A stretch of 64,000 nucleotides of DNA from Yoonia sp035117555 (GTDB lineage Bacteria > Pseudomonadota > Alphaproteobacteria > Rhodobacterales > Rhodobacteraceae). Positions 51,165 to 59,436 of this stretch are shown one piece after another. The stretch covers positions 62,001 to 126,000 of the forward strand of contig NZ_JAYKPK010000011.1 in NCBI RefSeq assembly GCF_035117555.1, read 5' to 3'. Numbering within the stretch: the first letter of the stretch is position 1; the number at the start of each line of letters is the position of its first letter. The position numbers and the translations under genes are program-made. The notes under the pieces are model-generated. The model saw nothing but the letters and a program-made list of their open reading frames with translations, was not told the DNA's origin and did no database searches.

Positions 51165-51892
51165 TGTTCCGGCTGAGTGAAGTGATGATCCGCGCCGCAA
51201 CCGCACCTTTCGCGGAACTTGATGAGATTATCGGCACCGGCGGCCTTGTGGTGCTTGCACCGCATCCCGATGACGAAAGCCTTGGGTGTGGCGGATTGCT
51301 CTGCGCTGCGGCACAGGCCGGGCGGAATGTGGCGGTCATGGTGGTCACCGACGGGCGCCTGTCGCATCCGTCATCGCCTAGCGTGGATGCTGATGCGCTG
51401 GCCCAGATACGCACGGCGGAACTGCGCGATGCGGTCAAGACCCTGCACCCTGATATCAGGCTCCACGATCTTGGCTTTCATGATTGCGGCGTGTCTGACA
51501 CGCCGCCCGGCTCTGACGCCGCGGTTGAGGCGATTCTGGCGGCAATTGACGCGATCGGTGCGACGGCCCTGTTCACGACATGGCGTGGCGATCCGCATCA
51601 GGACCATGTCGCCACGGCGGCCCTTGCACGGCAGGCAGCGGCAGAGCGCCCGGATGTCAGACTCTGGAGCTATCCGATCTGGGGCAGATTTACCGAAACG
51701 GAAATTCCACTGCCCGCAATGATACTGCAGTTTGACACTGCACCGCATCAGGTTACGAAAACCGCAGCCATCGCCTGTCACCGCAGCCAGATGACAAGAT
51801 TGATCGCTGACGACCCCCAAGGTTTCATGATGTCCCCGGCGATGCAGATGCATTTTATTGACCATCCGGAGGTGTTCCTTGCCGACGCCTGA
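51164..51892 (+). CDS. PIG-L family deacetylase
   Basis: A 242-residue LmbE/PIG-L zinc deacetylase. The AHPDDE-like motif APHPDDESLGCGG (His34) and the downstream GDPHQDH motif supply the metal ligands and catalytic Asp. Members deacetylate N-acetylglucosamine attached to inositol, malate or lipid (mycothiol, bacillithiol and GPI pathways). It starts at ATG 51164, sharing one base with the previous stop, and overlaps the methyltransferase gene by 14 bases. Confidence 0.88.
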   Translation: MFRLSEVMIRAATAPFAELDEIIGTGGLVVLAPHPDDESLGCGGLLCAAAQAGRNVAVMVVTDGRLSHPSSPSVDADALAQIRTAELRDAVKTLHPDIRLHDLGFHDCGVSDTPPGSDAAVEAILAAIDAIGATALFTTWRGDPHQDHVATAALARQAAAERPDVRLWSYPIWGRFTETEIPLPAMILQFDTAPHQVTKTAAIACHRSQMTRLIADDPQGFMMSPAMQMHFIDHPEVFLADA

Positions 51893-52451
51893 CGTCAGTG
51901 CCCATCTGGCAGCGCTTTATGCGTCAGCAGAAGATCCCTGGAACACCCATGCGAGCCCCTATGAACAGGGAAAATTTGCGCAGACCGCTGCCAGCCTGCC
52001 CCGCGCGCGCTATCGCTGCGGGCTGGAGGTGGGATGCGGCGCAGGCGCGCTGACCGCCCATCTTGCACCGCGTTGCGATCATCTGATCGCGATGGATTGC
52101 ACGGCAGACGCGCTTGTCACTGCACGCGCACGCACGATTTTTCCGCATGTGGATTTCATTCAGGGCGCCGCCCCTGCCGATTGGCCCGCCCAGCGCCTAG
52201 ATGTCGTGATCCTGTCCGAAGTCCTGTATTTCCTGAGCGACGATGAAAATGCCGGTCTCGCTGTGCGGATCAAGGAAGATTGCGCGCCCGACTGTGACAT
52301 TATTCTGGTGAACTGGCTGGGTGATACGGGCGGTGCGATCAAAGGTGCTGCCGCTGCCGACCGGCTGACGGCCAGGCTGGCAGACCGATGCCAGACCATC
52401 ACATCGCAGGCCCTCGACGGTTTCCGCATCGACGTGCTGCGGCAAGGCTGA
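51879..52451 (+). CDS. NodS-like SAM methyltransferase
   Basis: A 190-residue class I methyltransferase. The TTG start at 51879 is set by GGAGG six bases upstream. AEDPWNTHASPYEQGKF is the NodS-family signature, followed by motif I (LEVGCGAGALTAHLAP) and VVILSEVLYFL. NodS N-methylates the deacetylated terminal glucosamine of Nod factors; here it follows a deacetylase, so an analogous deacetylate-then-methylate sequence on a sugar amine is plausible. No nodC or other nod gene is present. Confidence 0.85.
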   Translation: MPTPDVSAHLAALYASAEDPWNTHASPYEQGKFAQTAASLPRARYRCGLEVGCGAGALTAHLAPRCDHLIAMDCTADALVTARARTIFPHVDFIQGAAPADWPAQRLDVVILSEVLYFLSDDENAGLAVRIKEDCAPDCDIILVNWLGDTGGAIKGAAAADRLTARLADRCQTITSQALDGFRIDVLRQG

Positions 52452-52478
52452 AAGCCGCCGATCCATACGAACAGCTTT

Positions 52479-52503
52479 GGAACGGCTCAACAGCCAGCGT
52501 GTT
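52479..52503 (+). promoter_or_regulatory. EcfG-type promoter, one mismatch
   Basis: GGAAC, 16 bases, TGTT (consensus CGTT), 100 bases upstream of the DUF883-like gene, in the 152-base gap after the methyltransferase. One base from consensus; its placement in a run of similar promoters supports it. Confidence 0.45.
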
Positions 52504-52603
52504 GTTAGGGCAGGACGCGCAAGCGTCAGAACACTGAACCATGCAGCGGTCCAATCCTCTTGAACCAACCCGCCGCACTTCTATTGCCGGAAAGGCCAAA
52601 CCA

Positions 52604-53128
52604 ATGACAAACGAACAAAATACGAAGTCTTCTTTCCATCAGGAAGGCGCTGAATCGACTGTCGGCAGCGTTGCCTCAGACATCAAAAATGCGGCATCGC
52701 ACAAGTTTGATGAAGCCGTCACCGAGGTGCGCGCCAAGGCCGATCATGCGAAATCTGACGTCGCCGGTGAGGTCAAAGGTGTCGCCGATGCCCTACGCCG
52801 CGCCTCTGATGAATTGCGCAGCGGGTCCGCGCAGGAACGCACGCTGGGTCAGATTTCCAGCAGTCTTGCCGATGCGTCCGACCAGATCCGCGACAAGGAT
52901 TTCGGCGAAATGGTCCAGATGGCCAGCAAAGTAGCGCGCGATAACCCTATCCTGTTTCTGAGCGGCGCAGCCCTGCTCGGCTTCGCGGCCAGCCGCTTTG
53001 CCAAGGCATCGCGCGATCACGCGGATGGATCGTCTGATCGCGACTATGCCGGAAAAAAGGCGCAGGTGAATACATTCGTGGATGAAGGTAACCCCAACGC
53101 CCATCCGATGCCGACAGTGCCATCATGA
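52604..53128 (+). CDS. DUF883/ElaB-like membrane-anchored stress protein
   Basis: A 174-residue protein: a charged, helical N-terminal part rich in Ala, Lys, Asp and Glu (about 1-115), then a single hydrophobic segment DNPILFLSGAALLGFAASRFA near 125-145 and a short polar tail. This resembles ElaB/YqjD (DUF883) proteins that anchor to the membrane in stress or stationary phase. It is first of a run of three overlapping membrane-protein genes and has AAAGG before its ATG. Confidence 0.75.
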   Translation: MTNEQNTKSSFHQEGAESTVGSVASDIKNAASHKFDEAVTEVRAKADHAKSDVAGEVKGVADALRRASDELRSGSAQERTLGQISSSLADASDQIRDKDFGEMVQMASKVARDNPILFLSGAALLGFAASRFAKASRDHADGSSDRDYAGKKAQVNTFVDEGNPNAHPMPTVPS

Positions 53129-53523
53129 TCAATGAAAATCCAAAATCCACGGGCGAGATGATGTCGGCGATCATGACCAATGTCGGCAATCTTGTCCGCA
53201 ATGAGGCCGATCTTGCCCGTGCTGAAGTTGCCGAAAGCTTCAAGAAGGCCGGGGCGTCCGTCGCGGCGATGGGTGTCGCATTCGTCCTTGCGATCACAGG
53301 TCTGAACGTCGCGGCGGCATCGCTTGTCGCTTTCGCCATTTGGGCCGGAGTGCCCCCGCATTGGGCACCTGCTGTCGTCGGCGTGGGGTTTCTTGTGATC
53401 GCGCTGATCGTCTTTGCCACCGCCAAGTCAAAACTTCACCAGATCGGCTTTGTGCCGACCCGAACCGCACGCAACGTCCAACGCGATGCAGCGGCCATAA
53501 AGGAAACATTCCATGACAAGTAA
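53125..53523 (+). CDS. Phage-holin-like (DUF1469) membrane protein
   Basis: A 132-residue protein with two hydrophobic segments in the middle (about 48-72 and 80-105) and amphipathic charged ends, matching the putative Actinobacteria holin-X/DUF1469 group often found with DUF883 and DUF3618 genes. It is unlikely to be a real lysis holin, as no phage gene is near. Overlaps of 4 and 11 bases with its neighbours indicate one operon. Confidence 0.8.
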   Translation: MINENPKSTGEMMSAIMTNVGNLVRNEADLARAEVAESFKKAGASVAAMGVAFVLAITGLNVAAASLVAFAIWAGVPPHWAPAVVGVGFLVIALIVFATAKSKLHQIGFVPTRTARNVQRDAAAIKETFHDK

Positions 53524-54454
53524 TACACGCACCGCAGATGAGATTGAACGCGACATCAGCAATGAACGCGCCGCACTCAGCGAGACGATCAATGACCTGC
53601 AGGACAAGTTTTCTGTCAATGCCATCGTCAATGATCTGAGCAATATGGTCCGCACGCAGGGCGGTGAACTGGGGCGGACGATCTCGGATACCGTTGCCCG
53701 CAATCCGACCGCGGTCGTCATGACCACAGTCGGCCTTGCTTGGCTGTTTCTGGGACAGGGGCGCAAGGCCACACCGCAACATCAGACCAAGTCGCAATAC
53801 GATTGGTACGACACAGGCCGGGCCCGCAATCATGCCGATGACCAAGATCATACCGCCCGCCGTCAGGCGGGGTCTGCGACGACGTCTGGGAATGTGATGG
53901 ACAAGATCCGCGCCTCTGCCGCGCGCGTCGGTGTCGCCGCCTCTGACCTGACAGAACGGTTGTCGCATGGTCTTGAAGACCTGTCCGAAGATGCAAAATC
54001 CCGCGTGCTGGCCGCGCGCCATGCCGCATTCGAGGCACGTCAGTCGTCGCAGGAAGCGATGAAGAAGGGCAGCCGTGCCGCGTCGGGTTTCTTTGACGAC
54101 CAACCGCTTGTCGTGGGGGCCTTGGCCGTTGCCGCAGGTGCCGCGATCGGTGGTCTTTTGCCGCATACCAGGATCGAAGATGACACGATGGGTGCCGCCA
54201 GTGATCAGCTTTATGCCGATGCGCAGGCGCTTTACCGCGACGAACGCGCCAAGGCGATGGCGGCTGCCAAAGTCGCTGTCAGCGATGTCAAAGACGAGAT
54301 CAAGGATGTTGGCGCCGACCTCGAAGGTTTGCTGCCTGAGGACAAAAACATCGGAGATGTCATCGCGGATCGCACCGCAGATGCTGCCAAACGGGTGATC
54401 GGTCATGCGACCGAGGCTACGGGCGGCAAAGCCAAAGGCGAAACACAGGCCTGA
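53513..54454 (+). CDS. DUF3618 membrane protein
   Basis: A 313-residue protein beginning with a DUF3618 segment, ADEIERDISNERAALSETINDLQDKFS, then a hydrophobic stretch (PTAVVMTTVGLAWLFLG), a polar region and a second hydrophobic segment near PLVVGALAVAAGAAIGGLL (about 195-215), ending in a helical charged tail. Long Ala/Lys/Glu helices suggest coiled-coil interaction. The function of DUF3618 is not established; the operon setting suggests envelope stress. A terminator follows. Confidence 0.8.
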   Translation: MTSNTRTADEIERDISNERAALSETINDLQDKFSVNAIVNDLSNMVRTQGGELGRTISDTVARNPTAVVMTTVGLAWLFLGQGRKATPQHQTKSQYDWYDTGRARNHADDQDHTARRQAGSATTSGNVMDKIRASAARVGVAASDLTERLSHGLEDLSEDAKSRVLAARHAAFEARQSSQEAMKKGSRAASGFFDDQPLVVGALAVAAGAAIGGLLPHTRIEDDTMGAASDQLYADAQALYRDERAKAMAAAKVAVSDVKDEIKDVGADLEGLLPEDKNIGDVIADRTADAAKRVIGHATEATGGKAKGETQA

Positions 54455-54461
54455 CAATCGC

Positions 54462-54487
54462 AAGGGCGGGCCATCAGGCCCGCCCTT
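54462..54487 (+). terminator. Strong hairpin after the DUF3618 gene
   Basis: AAGGGCGGGCC and GGCCCGCCCTT pair perfectly (11 pairs) around a four-base loop, eight bases after the stop and followed by CGTTCCTTT. It separates the small membrane-protein operon from the catalase gene. Confidence 0.8.
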
Positions 54488-54521
54488 CGTTCCTTTACAC
54501 CCTGCACCAAAGGATATCGCC

Positions 54522-56615
54522 ATGACCGATACGCCCCGCCAGCCCGACACGCTTGACGCCTTGATCTCTGAAACAGGGGCAGGCGGTGAAGTGCATCAGC
54601 ACGCCAATGACAGCACAGAACGCCTGACCACAGCTCAGGGCGTTGTCATTGCGGATAACCAGAACACCCTGCGCGCTGGTCCGTCCGGCCCGGCATTGCT
54701 GGAAGATTTCGCTATGCGCGAAAAGATCTTTCATTTCGACCATGAACGTATCCCGGAACGGGTGGTCCATGCCCGCGGCTATGGCGCGCATGGCACCTTT
54801 ACCTGCACCCGTGCGCTTGGCGATGTAACACAAGCTGCCCCCTTTGCCATGGAAGGCAAGCAGACCGAAGTTTTCGTGCGCTTTTCTACCGTGGCAGGCA
54901 GCAAAGGCTCGCCCGATCTAGCCCGCGACGTGCGTGGGTTTTCGGTGAAATTCTATACTGACCAAGGCAATTGGGATATCGTCGCGAACAATATCCCGGT
55001 GTTCTTTATCCAGGATGCAATCAAATTCCCCGATCTAGTGCATGCGTTGAAACCTGCCCCCGACCGTGACTTCCCACAAGCGCAATCAGCACATGATAAT
55101 TTCTGGGATTACATCACCCTGACACCAGAGGCGATGCATATGGTGATGTGGCAGATGTCCGACCGGACGATCCCACGATCCTTCACCACCATGGAAGGGT
55201 TCGGCGTCCATACTTTCCGTTTTGTGACGGCGGACGGCAAGTCCACCTTTGTCAAATTCCATTGGAAACCGCGTATGGGGCTGCAATCGGTCCTTTGGGA
55301 CGAGGCTGTCAAAAGCAATGGCGCTGACCCCGACCGGCACCGGCGCGATCTGTGGGATGCGATTGACCGGGGCGACTTCCCGACCTGGGATCTGGGCGTG
55401 CAGATGTTCGATCAGGATTTCGCGGATGGATTTGCCTTTGACGTGCTTGACCCGACCAAACTGATCCCTGAGGAAGAATGCCCTGTCGAGTTGATCGGCA
55501 CTTTGCAACTGGACCGTGCAGTGGACAATTTCTTTGCTGAAACCGAACAGGTTGCGTTCTGCACCAGCAATGTGATCCCTGGTATCGACTTCACCGACGA
55601 TCCTTTGTTGCAGGGGAGGAATTTCTCGTATCTCGACACGCAGCTGAAACGTCTTGGCGGGCCGAATTTCACCAAATTGCCGATCAATGCGCCCAAAGGC
55701 TGCCCGGTCAGTAACTATCAGCAAGATGGCCATATGCAGACCAACAACCGCAAAGGCCGCGTGAATTACGAACCCAATGGCTGGGGCGAAGGACCGCGCG
55801 AACACCCGCTGGAAGGCTACGTCAGCTACAAAGCGCCGGTGACCGGCGAAAAGGTCCGCCTGCGCCCGGAAAGCTTTGCCGATCACTATAGCCAGGCACG
55901 GCAATTCTACATCAGCCAATCCGCATCAGAACAGGATCACATCCTGTCCGCCTTGGTGTTCGAGCTGTCAAAATGCGTCGAACCAGCGATCCGCACGCGT
56001 ATGGTGTCGCATCTGATCAACATCGATGAAGGGTTGGCGCAGGATGCATGCGACAGGCTCGGGATTGCTGACATGCCGGCCCCTGCCCCAGCGGCGCAGC
56101 CAACACAGACGGATCTGTCAGCCTCACCCGCGCTGAGCATCCAGTTGACACCGCCCGACAGCTTCAAAGGCCGGATCATGGGTGTCATGATCAGTGACGG
56201 CTTTGACGGGGCTGCCTTGAAGATGCTGGAACAGGCCGTGGTCGATGCTGGTGGGGTCATGCGCGTCATCGCACCACGGATCGGCGGCGCGACATGCAGC
56301 AAGCATAATCTGCATCCGGTCACGGATCAGATCAGCGGCGCACCGTCGGTGTTGTTTGATGCGGTCGCTGTTCTGCCGGGTCAGGATTCTCTGGCAACCT
56401 GGCCAGCGGCGATTGATTTCCTTAACGATGCCTTTGTCCATTGCAAGTTTATCGGCCTCGCGGAGGGCGCCAACGACCTTGTCGAAGCCTGCGGTCTGTC
56501 GCAGGACGATGACGACGGGATCTATGCGCTGTCAGACGCGGCCTCGGCAACGGCATTTCTGGATGCCTGTCGCGGGTTGCGTTTCTGGGACAGAGAGCCT
56601 TTGTTTGTGGCCTGA
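54522..56615 (+). CDS. katE: Large-subunit (clade II) catalase
   Basis: A 697-residue monofunctional haem catalase. Catalytic His is in RVVHARGYGAHGTF, Asn in IVANNIPVFFIQDAIKFPD, and the haem-ligand Tyr in NFSYLDTQLKRLGGPNFTKLP. The C-terminal part from about residue 545 is the DJ-1/PfpI-like flavodoxin-type domain (GRIMGVMISDGFDGAALKML) that marks large-subunit catalases. The ATG at 54522 has AAAGGA nine bases upstream; the longer frame is not coding. It removes hydrogen peroxide in stress and stationary phase, fitting its surroundings, though no EcfG motif lies just upstream. Confidence 0.93.
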   Translation: MTDTPRQPDTLDALISETGAGGEVHQHANDSTERLTTAQGVVIADNQNTLRAGPSGPALLEDFAMREKIFHFDHERIPERVVHARGYGAHGTFTCTRALGDVTQAAPFAMEGKQTEVFVRFSTVAGSKGSPDLARDVRGFSVKFYTDQGNWDIVANNIPVFFIQDAIKFPDLVHALKPAPDRDFPQAQSAHDNFWDYITLTPEAMHMVMWQMSDRTIPRSFTTMEGFGVHTFRFVTADGKSTFVKFHWKPRMGLQSVLWDEAVKSNGADPDRHRRDLWDAIDRGDFPTWDLGVQMFDQDFADGFAFDVLDPTKLIPEEECPVELIGTLQLDRAVDNFFAETEQVAFCTSNVIPGIDFTDDPLLQGRNFSYLDTQLKRLGGPNFTKLPINAPKGCPVSNYQQDGHMQTNNRKGRVNYEPNGWGEGPREHPLEGYVSYKAPVTGEKVRLRPESFADHYSQARQFYISQSASEQDHILSALVFELSKCVEPAIRTRMVSHLINIDEGLAQDACDRLGIADMPAPAPAAQPTQTDLSASPALSIQLTPPDSFKGRIMGVMISDGFDGAALKMLEQAVVDAGGVMRVIAPRIGGATCSKHNLHPVTDQISGAPSVLFDAVAVLPGQDSLATWPAAIDFLNDAFVHCKFIGLAEGANDLVEACGLSQDDDDGIYALSDAASATAFLDACRGLRFWDREPLFVA

Positions 56616-56649
56616 CAAGGCCGCAGCTTTCCAACATTGAAGGACTGAT

Positions 56650-57810
56650 ATGACAACTCCTTTCGCGCGCGGGATGGCCCGTGCCACTGAACTGACACGC
56701 GCAGGCAAGCTGGACGAGGCAACAGCGCTGATCCAGTCGCTGTTGCAGGGCCAGACTGCCGCGGAAGCTGCGCCCGCCGATGACGATGTCATCGAGGGTG
56801 ATTTTGTCACGATTGAGAACGCAGGCGGGGCGCAGCCGCCGCCTGCGGACAAGGCGACAAAGTCAAAATCTGCAAAAGGCCTGCGCGAGAAACTGCGCGG
56901 GATGGCGTCGGGTAATTTTACCGGCCCGCAGTTGCGGCCCGTGGTCGAACCTGAACTGCCGCACGGCGCGCAATTTCTGTCCCTGACGCATCGCGGCGCG
57001 CAGGGCAGCAGGGACTACCGGCTTTATATTCCGGCAAAACAGGCCGCAGAACCAATGCCGCTGGTGGTCATGCTGCACGGCTGCACCCAATCACCCGAGG
57101 ATTTCGCCATCGGCACCGGCATGAACGCGCTGGCCGAGGAATTCGGCTGTCTGATTGCCTATCCCGCGCAAACACAGGCGGCGAATGCACAGAAATGCTG
57201 GAACTGGTTCCGACCCGAAGATCAGCGGCGCGACCGGGGCGAGCCTGCGCTGATTGCCGGGATCGTGCGCGATATCCTGCGCGACCAACCTGCAGATCGG
57301 ACGCGCGTCTATGTCGCTGGCCTGTCGGCGGGTGGGGCTGCGGCGGCGATTCTGGGCGCGGCCTATCCCGATATCTTTGCTGCGGTCGGCGTTCATTCCG
57401 GCCTACCGGTTGGCAGCGCCAACGACATGCCCTCTGCCTTTGCCGCCATGCGGGGCGGATCGACGGGGGTGGCGTCATCATCACCGGTCCCGACAATTGT
57501 TTTTCACGGTCTGGCCGATAGCACCGTTCACCCCGGCAATGGTGCAGCCGTCGTTGCACAGGTCGCGCGGCGGGAGTTGCGCCAGCAACAAACGACAGGT
57601 CGCGCAGGCTCTGGCCGCAGCTATCGGCGCACGGACCATCGTGACGCCGAGGGGCGCAATATTGTCGAACATTGGGAAATCGAGGGTGCCGGTCATGCCT
57701 GGGCTGGCGGGCATACCGGCGGCAGTTTTACCGATCCCAGCGGACCGGACGCATCACGCGAAATGCTGCGGTTTTTCCTGCAACACCGAAAGGCTGGCGG
57801 TGCCGGTTAA
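56650..57810 (+). CDS. PHB-depolymerase-like esterase
   Basis: A 386-residue alpha/beta hydrolase of the short-chain PHA depolymerase/esterase family. The nucleophile is in GLSAGG, the Asp in FHGLADSTVHP and the His in EGAGHAWAGG, with an oxyanion segment at VVMLHGCTQSPEDFA. The first 90 residues (ARATELTRAGKLDEATALIQSLL and a Pro-rich linker) form an extra helical part with no signal peptide, so it acts in the cytoplasm. Substrate could be polyhydroxyalkanoate or another ester; phasin or PHA genes are not in view. Confidence 0.85.
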   Translation: MTTPFARGMARATELTRAGKLDEATALIQSLLQGQTAAEAAPADDDVIEGDFVTIENAGGAQPPPADKATKSKSAKGLREKLRGMASGNFTGPQLRPVVEPELPHGAQFLSLTHRGAQGSRDYRLYIPAKQAAEPMPLVVMLHGCTQSPEDFAIGTGMNALAEEFGCLIAYPAQTQAANAQKCWNWFRPEDQRRDRGEPALIAGIVRDILRDQPADRTRVYVAGLSAGGAAAAILGAAYPDIFAAVGVHSGLPVGSANDMPSAFAAMRGGSTGVASSSPVPTIVFHGLADSTVHPGNGAAVVAQVARRELRQQQTTGRAGSGRSYRRTDHRDAEGRNIVEHWEIEGAGHAWAGGHTGGSFTDPSGPDASREMLRFFLQHRKAGGAG

Positions 57811-57906
57811 AACCACCCGGAGTGCCCGCTTTCACCTGCATGGTTTGGCGCGGAACGGAACGCTTTTGACCCTCTGCGATTGAATCCAACACAGATGGAG
57901 AATGCC

Positions 57907-58092
57907 ATGAAACCTGAAACCCCCGCCAACGAAGATCTGCGCAAAAAGGGTCGCGTGATTGACCAGCGCAATCAGCAGATTGATCCCGCAGGAAAACACC
58001 GCGTCGATGTGAACGAACCCGCCAAAGGATCGCAAAAGCAGCCCGGTCAGGACCGCAGTAATGCAAAGAAAGACGCTGACAATGCCAAATGA
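57907..58092 (+). CDS. Small basic hydrophilic protein
   Basis: A 61-residue protein rich in Lys, Asn, Gln and Asp, with no hydrophobic segment, ribosome-binding GGAG six bases before ATG 57907. It resembles no family I recognise. It lies after the esterase and overlaps the next small gene by 11 bases in another frame. Confidence 0.6.
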   Translation: MKPETPANEDLRKKGRVIDQRNQQIDPAGKHRVDVNEPAKGSQKQPGQDRSNAKKDADNAK

Positions 58093-58246
58093 ACCCAAAC
58101 CCGCAGCAGAAAAGCGTCCACGGACCGAACGACGTGAGAATGACCAGGGTGATCACGAAGGATCAGCCCATACACCCGACGAATTTGACGTGATGAACCC
58201 GGAAAAACAGGTCACGCCTGCAAAAAAGAAACCTGCGGCAAAATAA
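58082..58246 (+). CDS. Small highly charged protein
   Basis: A 54-residue Lys/Glu/Arg/Pro-rich protein with no hydrophobic segment, ending in a KKKPAAK tail. It starts inside the previous small gene, which suggests coupled translation. The composition suggests a disordered protein. No family recognised; coding status rests on the overlap and tidy placement. Confidence 0.5.
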   Translation: MPNEPKPAAEKRPRTERRENDQGDHEGSAHTPDEFDVMNPEKQVTPAKKKPAAK

Positions 58247-58258
58247 ACGGCCGCAGTG

Positions 58259-58513
58259 CTATTTGGCGTTGCGCAGCGCTTTGGCACGCTCCAACAGCAT
58301 TTGCAATTCGCGCGCGCCCGCGGCCTCGATCGCAAAGGCGGGGTCGGGCTGGGCACCGGGATCTTCCTGATGGTCCTGAACTGACAGCCCTTCGGCAAGA
58401 TGCGCGGCGATATCCGTGTCAGGCTGGCGCATGGCCCAGCCCAGCAGGATTGCCAGAACTTCGCGCTGCGCGTTCAGCCGCCCTTCGAGTTCGCCGTATG
58501 ATAATTCGGTCAT
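58259..58513 (-). CDS. Small helical protein, unknown function
   Basis: An 84-residue acidic, helical protein (MTELSYGELEGRLNAQREVLAILLGW...). The ATG at 58513 has GGAGG five bases upstream, better than the ATG at 58525. It is leftward and convergent with the small-protein pair. No domain recognised. Confidence 0.6.
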   Translation of the reverse strand: MTELSYGELEGRLNAQREVLAILLGWAMRQPDTDIAAHLAEGLSVQDHQEDPGAQPDPAFAIEAAGARELQMLLERAKALRNAK

Positions 58514-58571
58514 CAATGCCTCCATGGCTTGGTTTATGATACTGTGGGCCGCACTGCACAGAGGGCGGGCG

Positions 58572-59183
58572 CTAAAAGATCGTTGTCACAAGCCCAGAGA
58601 CGATGGCGGCACCTGCCGTTGCGACGGCAATACCGACCAAGGCCACCAAACCATCATCCGCAACAATCGCCACTGCGACGATGACAACCGCCGTCGCGGC
58701 GATGGACGAGGTGAATGGCAGAAACTCAAGAACAGGCATCGCCAAGCCGAGCACGACGCAGAGCAATTGCAGTGGCAGGATCAGCGGCCATCGCAGCAAC
58801 CATGTCAGCCTTTTGCCAGTCACGGCGTCAATCCAGCCGACAGGCCGCTGGACGAAATCGATCGCACGTTCAAACTTTGTCCGTGCGATCCGGCGCTCCA
58901 TCAGGAAGGACGGCAACCAGACGTGATCGCGGCGCAGCACCATCTGAATAGCGACCAAGGCGATAATCAACCCGCCAGCACCCGACAGCCCCGGTATGCC
59001 ACTGGCAGGGGTCGCGACGATCAGGGCCGGAACCAGCATCATCGGGCCAAAGGAATCACCGCCCAGCTGTTTGACGATCTGGCGCACGCTGACGGCATCA
59101 GCATCGCCGATGTCACGCAAGGATGCGACGATTGTGCTGATCTTTCTGCTGTCCCGCTGATCCAGGAGATTATGATCAGTCAT
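58572..59183 (-). CDS. ExoD-family membrane protein
   Basis: A 203-residue protein of the ExoD family: a soluble N-terminal segment, then about four to five hydrophobic segments (LGGDSFGPMMLVPALIVATPASGIPGLSG is typical). ExoD was found in rhizobia as affecting exopolysaccharide production and alkaline tolerance; its reaction is not known. The ATG at 59183 has AGGA ten bases upstream; the frame reaches 59216. A near-consensus EcfG promoter points towards it from the right. Confidence 0.78.
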   Translation of the reverse strand: MTDHNLLDQRDSRKISTIVASLRDIGDADAVSVRQIVKQLGGDSFGPMMLVPALIVATPASGIPGLSGAGGLIIALVAIQMVLRRDHVWLPSFLMERRIARTKFERAIDFVQRPVGWIDAVTGKRLTWLLRWPLILPLQLLCVVLGLAMPVLEFLPFTSSIAATAVVIVAVAIVADDGLVALVGIAVATAGAAIVSGLVTTIF

Positions 59184-59271
59184 CGCCAGCCGTCCTGATA
59201 CCCGATGCTGCGTCATCCTCTATCCAAGTTTTCATGTCTGTCAGCGCATCCTTGATCATCTACGACCTGAC

Positions 59272-59296
59272 AACTTTTGACCGGCAGAAACGTTCC
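59272..59296 (-). promoter_or_regulatory. EcfG-type promoter towards exoD, one mismatch
   Basis: On the minus strand GGAAC (59296-59292), 16 bases, AGTT (59275-59272); consensus is CGTT. It points at the exoD start 89 bases away. Confidence 0.4.
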
Positions 59297-59358
59297 TTCT
59301 CATGCCCACACACGCACAAGGTCCTGTCGCCCGAATGTAGTAAATATCGCAACATTTC

Positions 59359-59383
59359 GGAACCTTTTGGCCTGCCCAACGTT
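59359..59383 (+). promoter_or_regulatory. EcfG-type stress promoter, exact match
   Basis: GGAAC, 16 bases, CGTT, an exact EcfG consensus, 54 bases upstream of the coiled-coil gene start. The gap 59184-59436 contains this motif and the minus-strand near match, back to back, and no gene. Confidence 0.75.
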
Positions 59384-59436
59384 ATCGGGTCAACGGTGGG
59401 CAGATCTCGCCGCGTGAAATTTACGGGAGATGAAGC

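Noticed and set aside
53125..53523. Prophage holin
   Set aside because: The holin-like label comes from a membrane-protein family name; no lysin, capsid, integrase or other phage gene is nearby and the gene overlaps stress-type membrane genes.
57848..57876. EcfG-like motif ahead of the small charged proteins
   Set aside because: GGAAC occurs twice here, but no CGTT falls 16-17 bases downstream; the best match has two mismatches.
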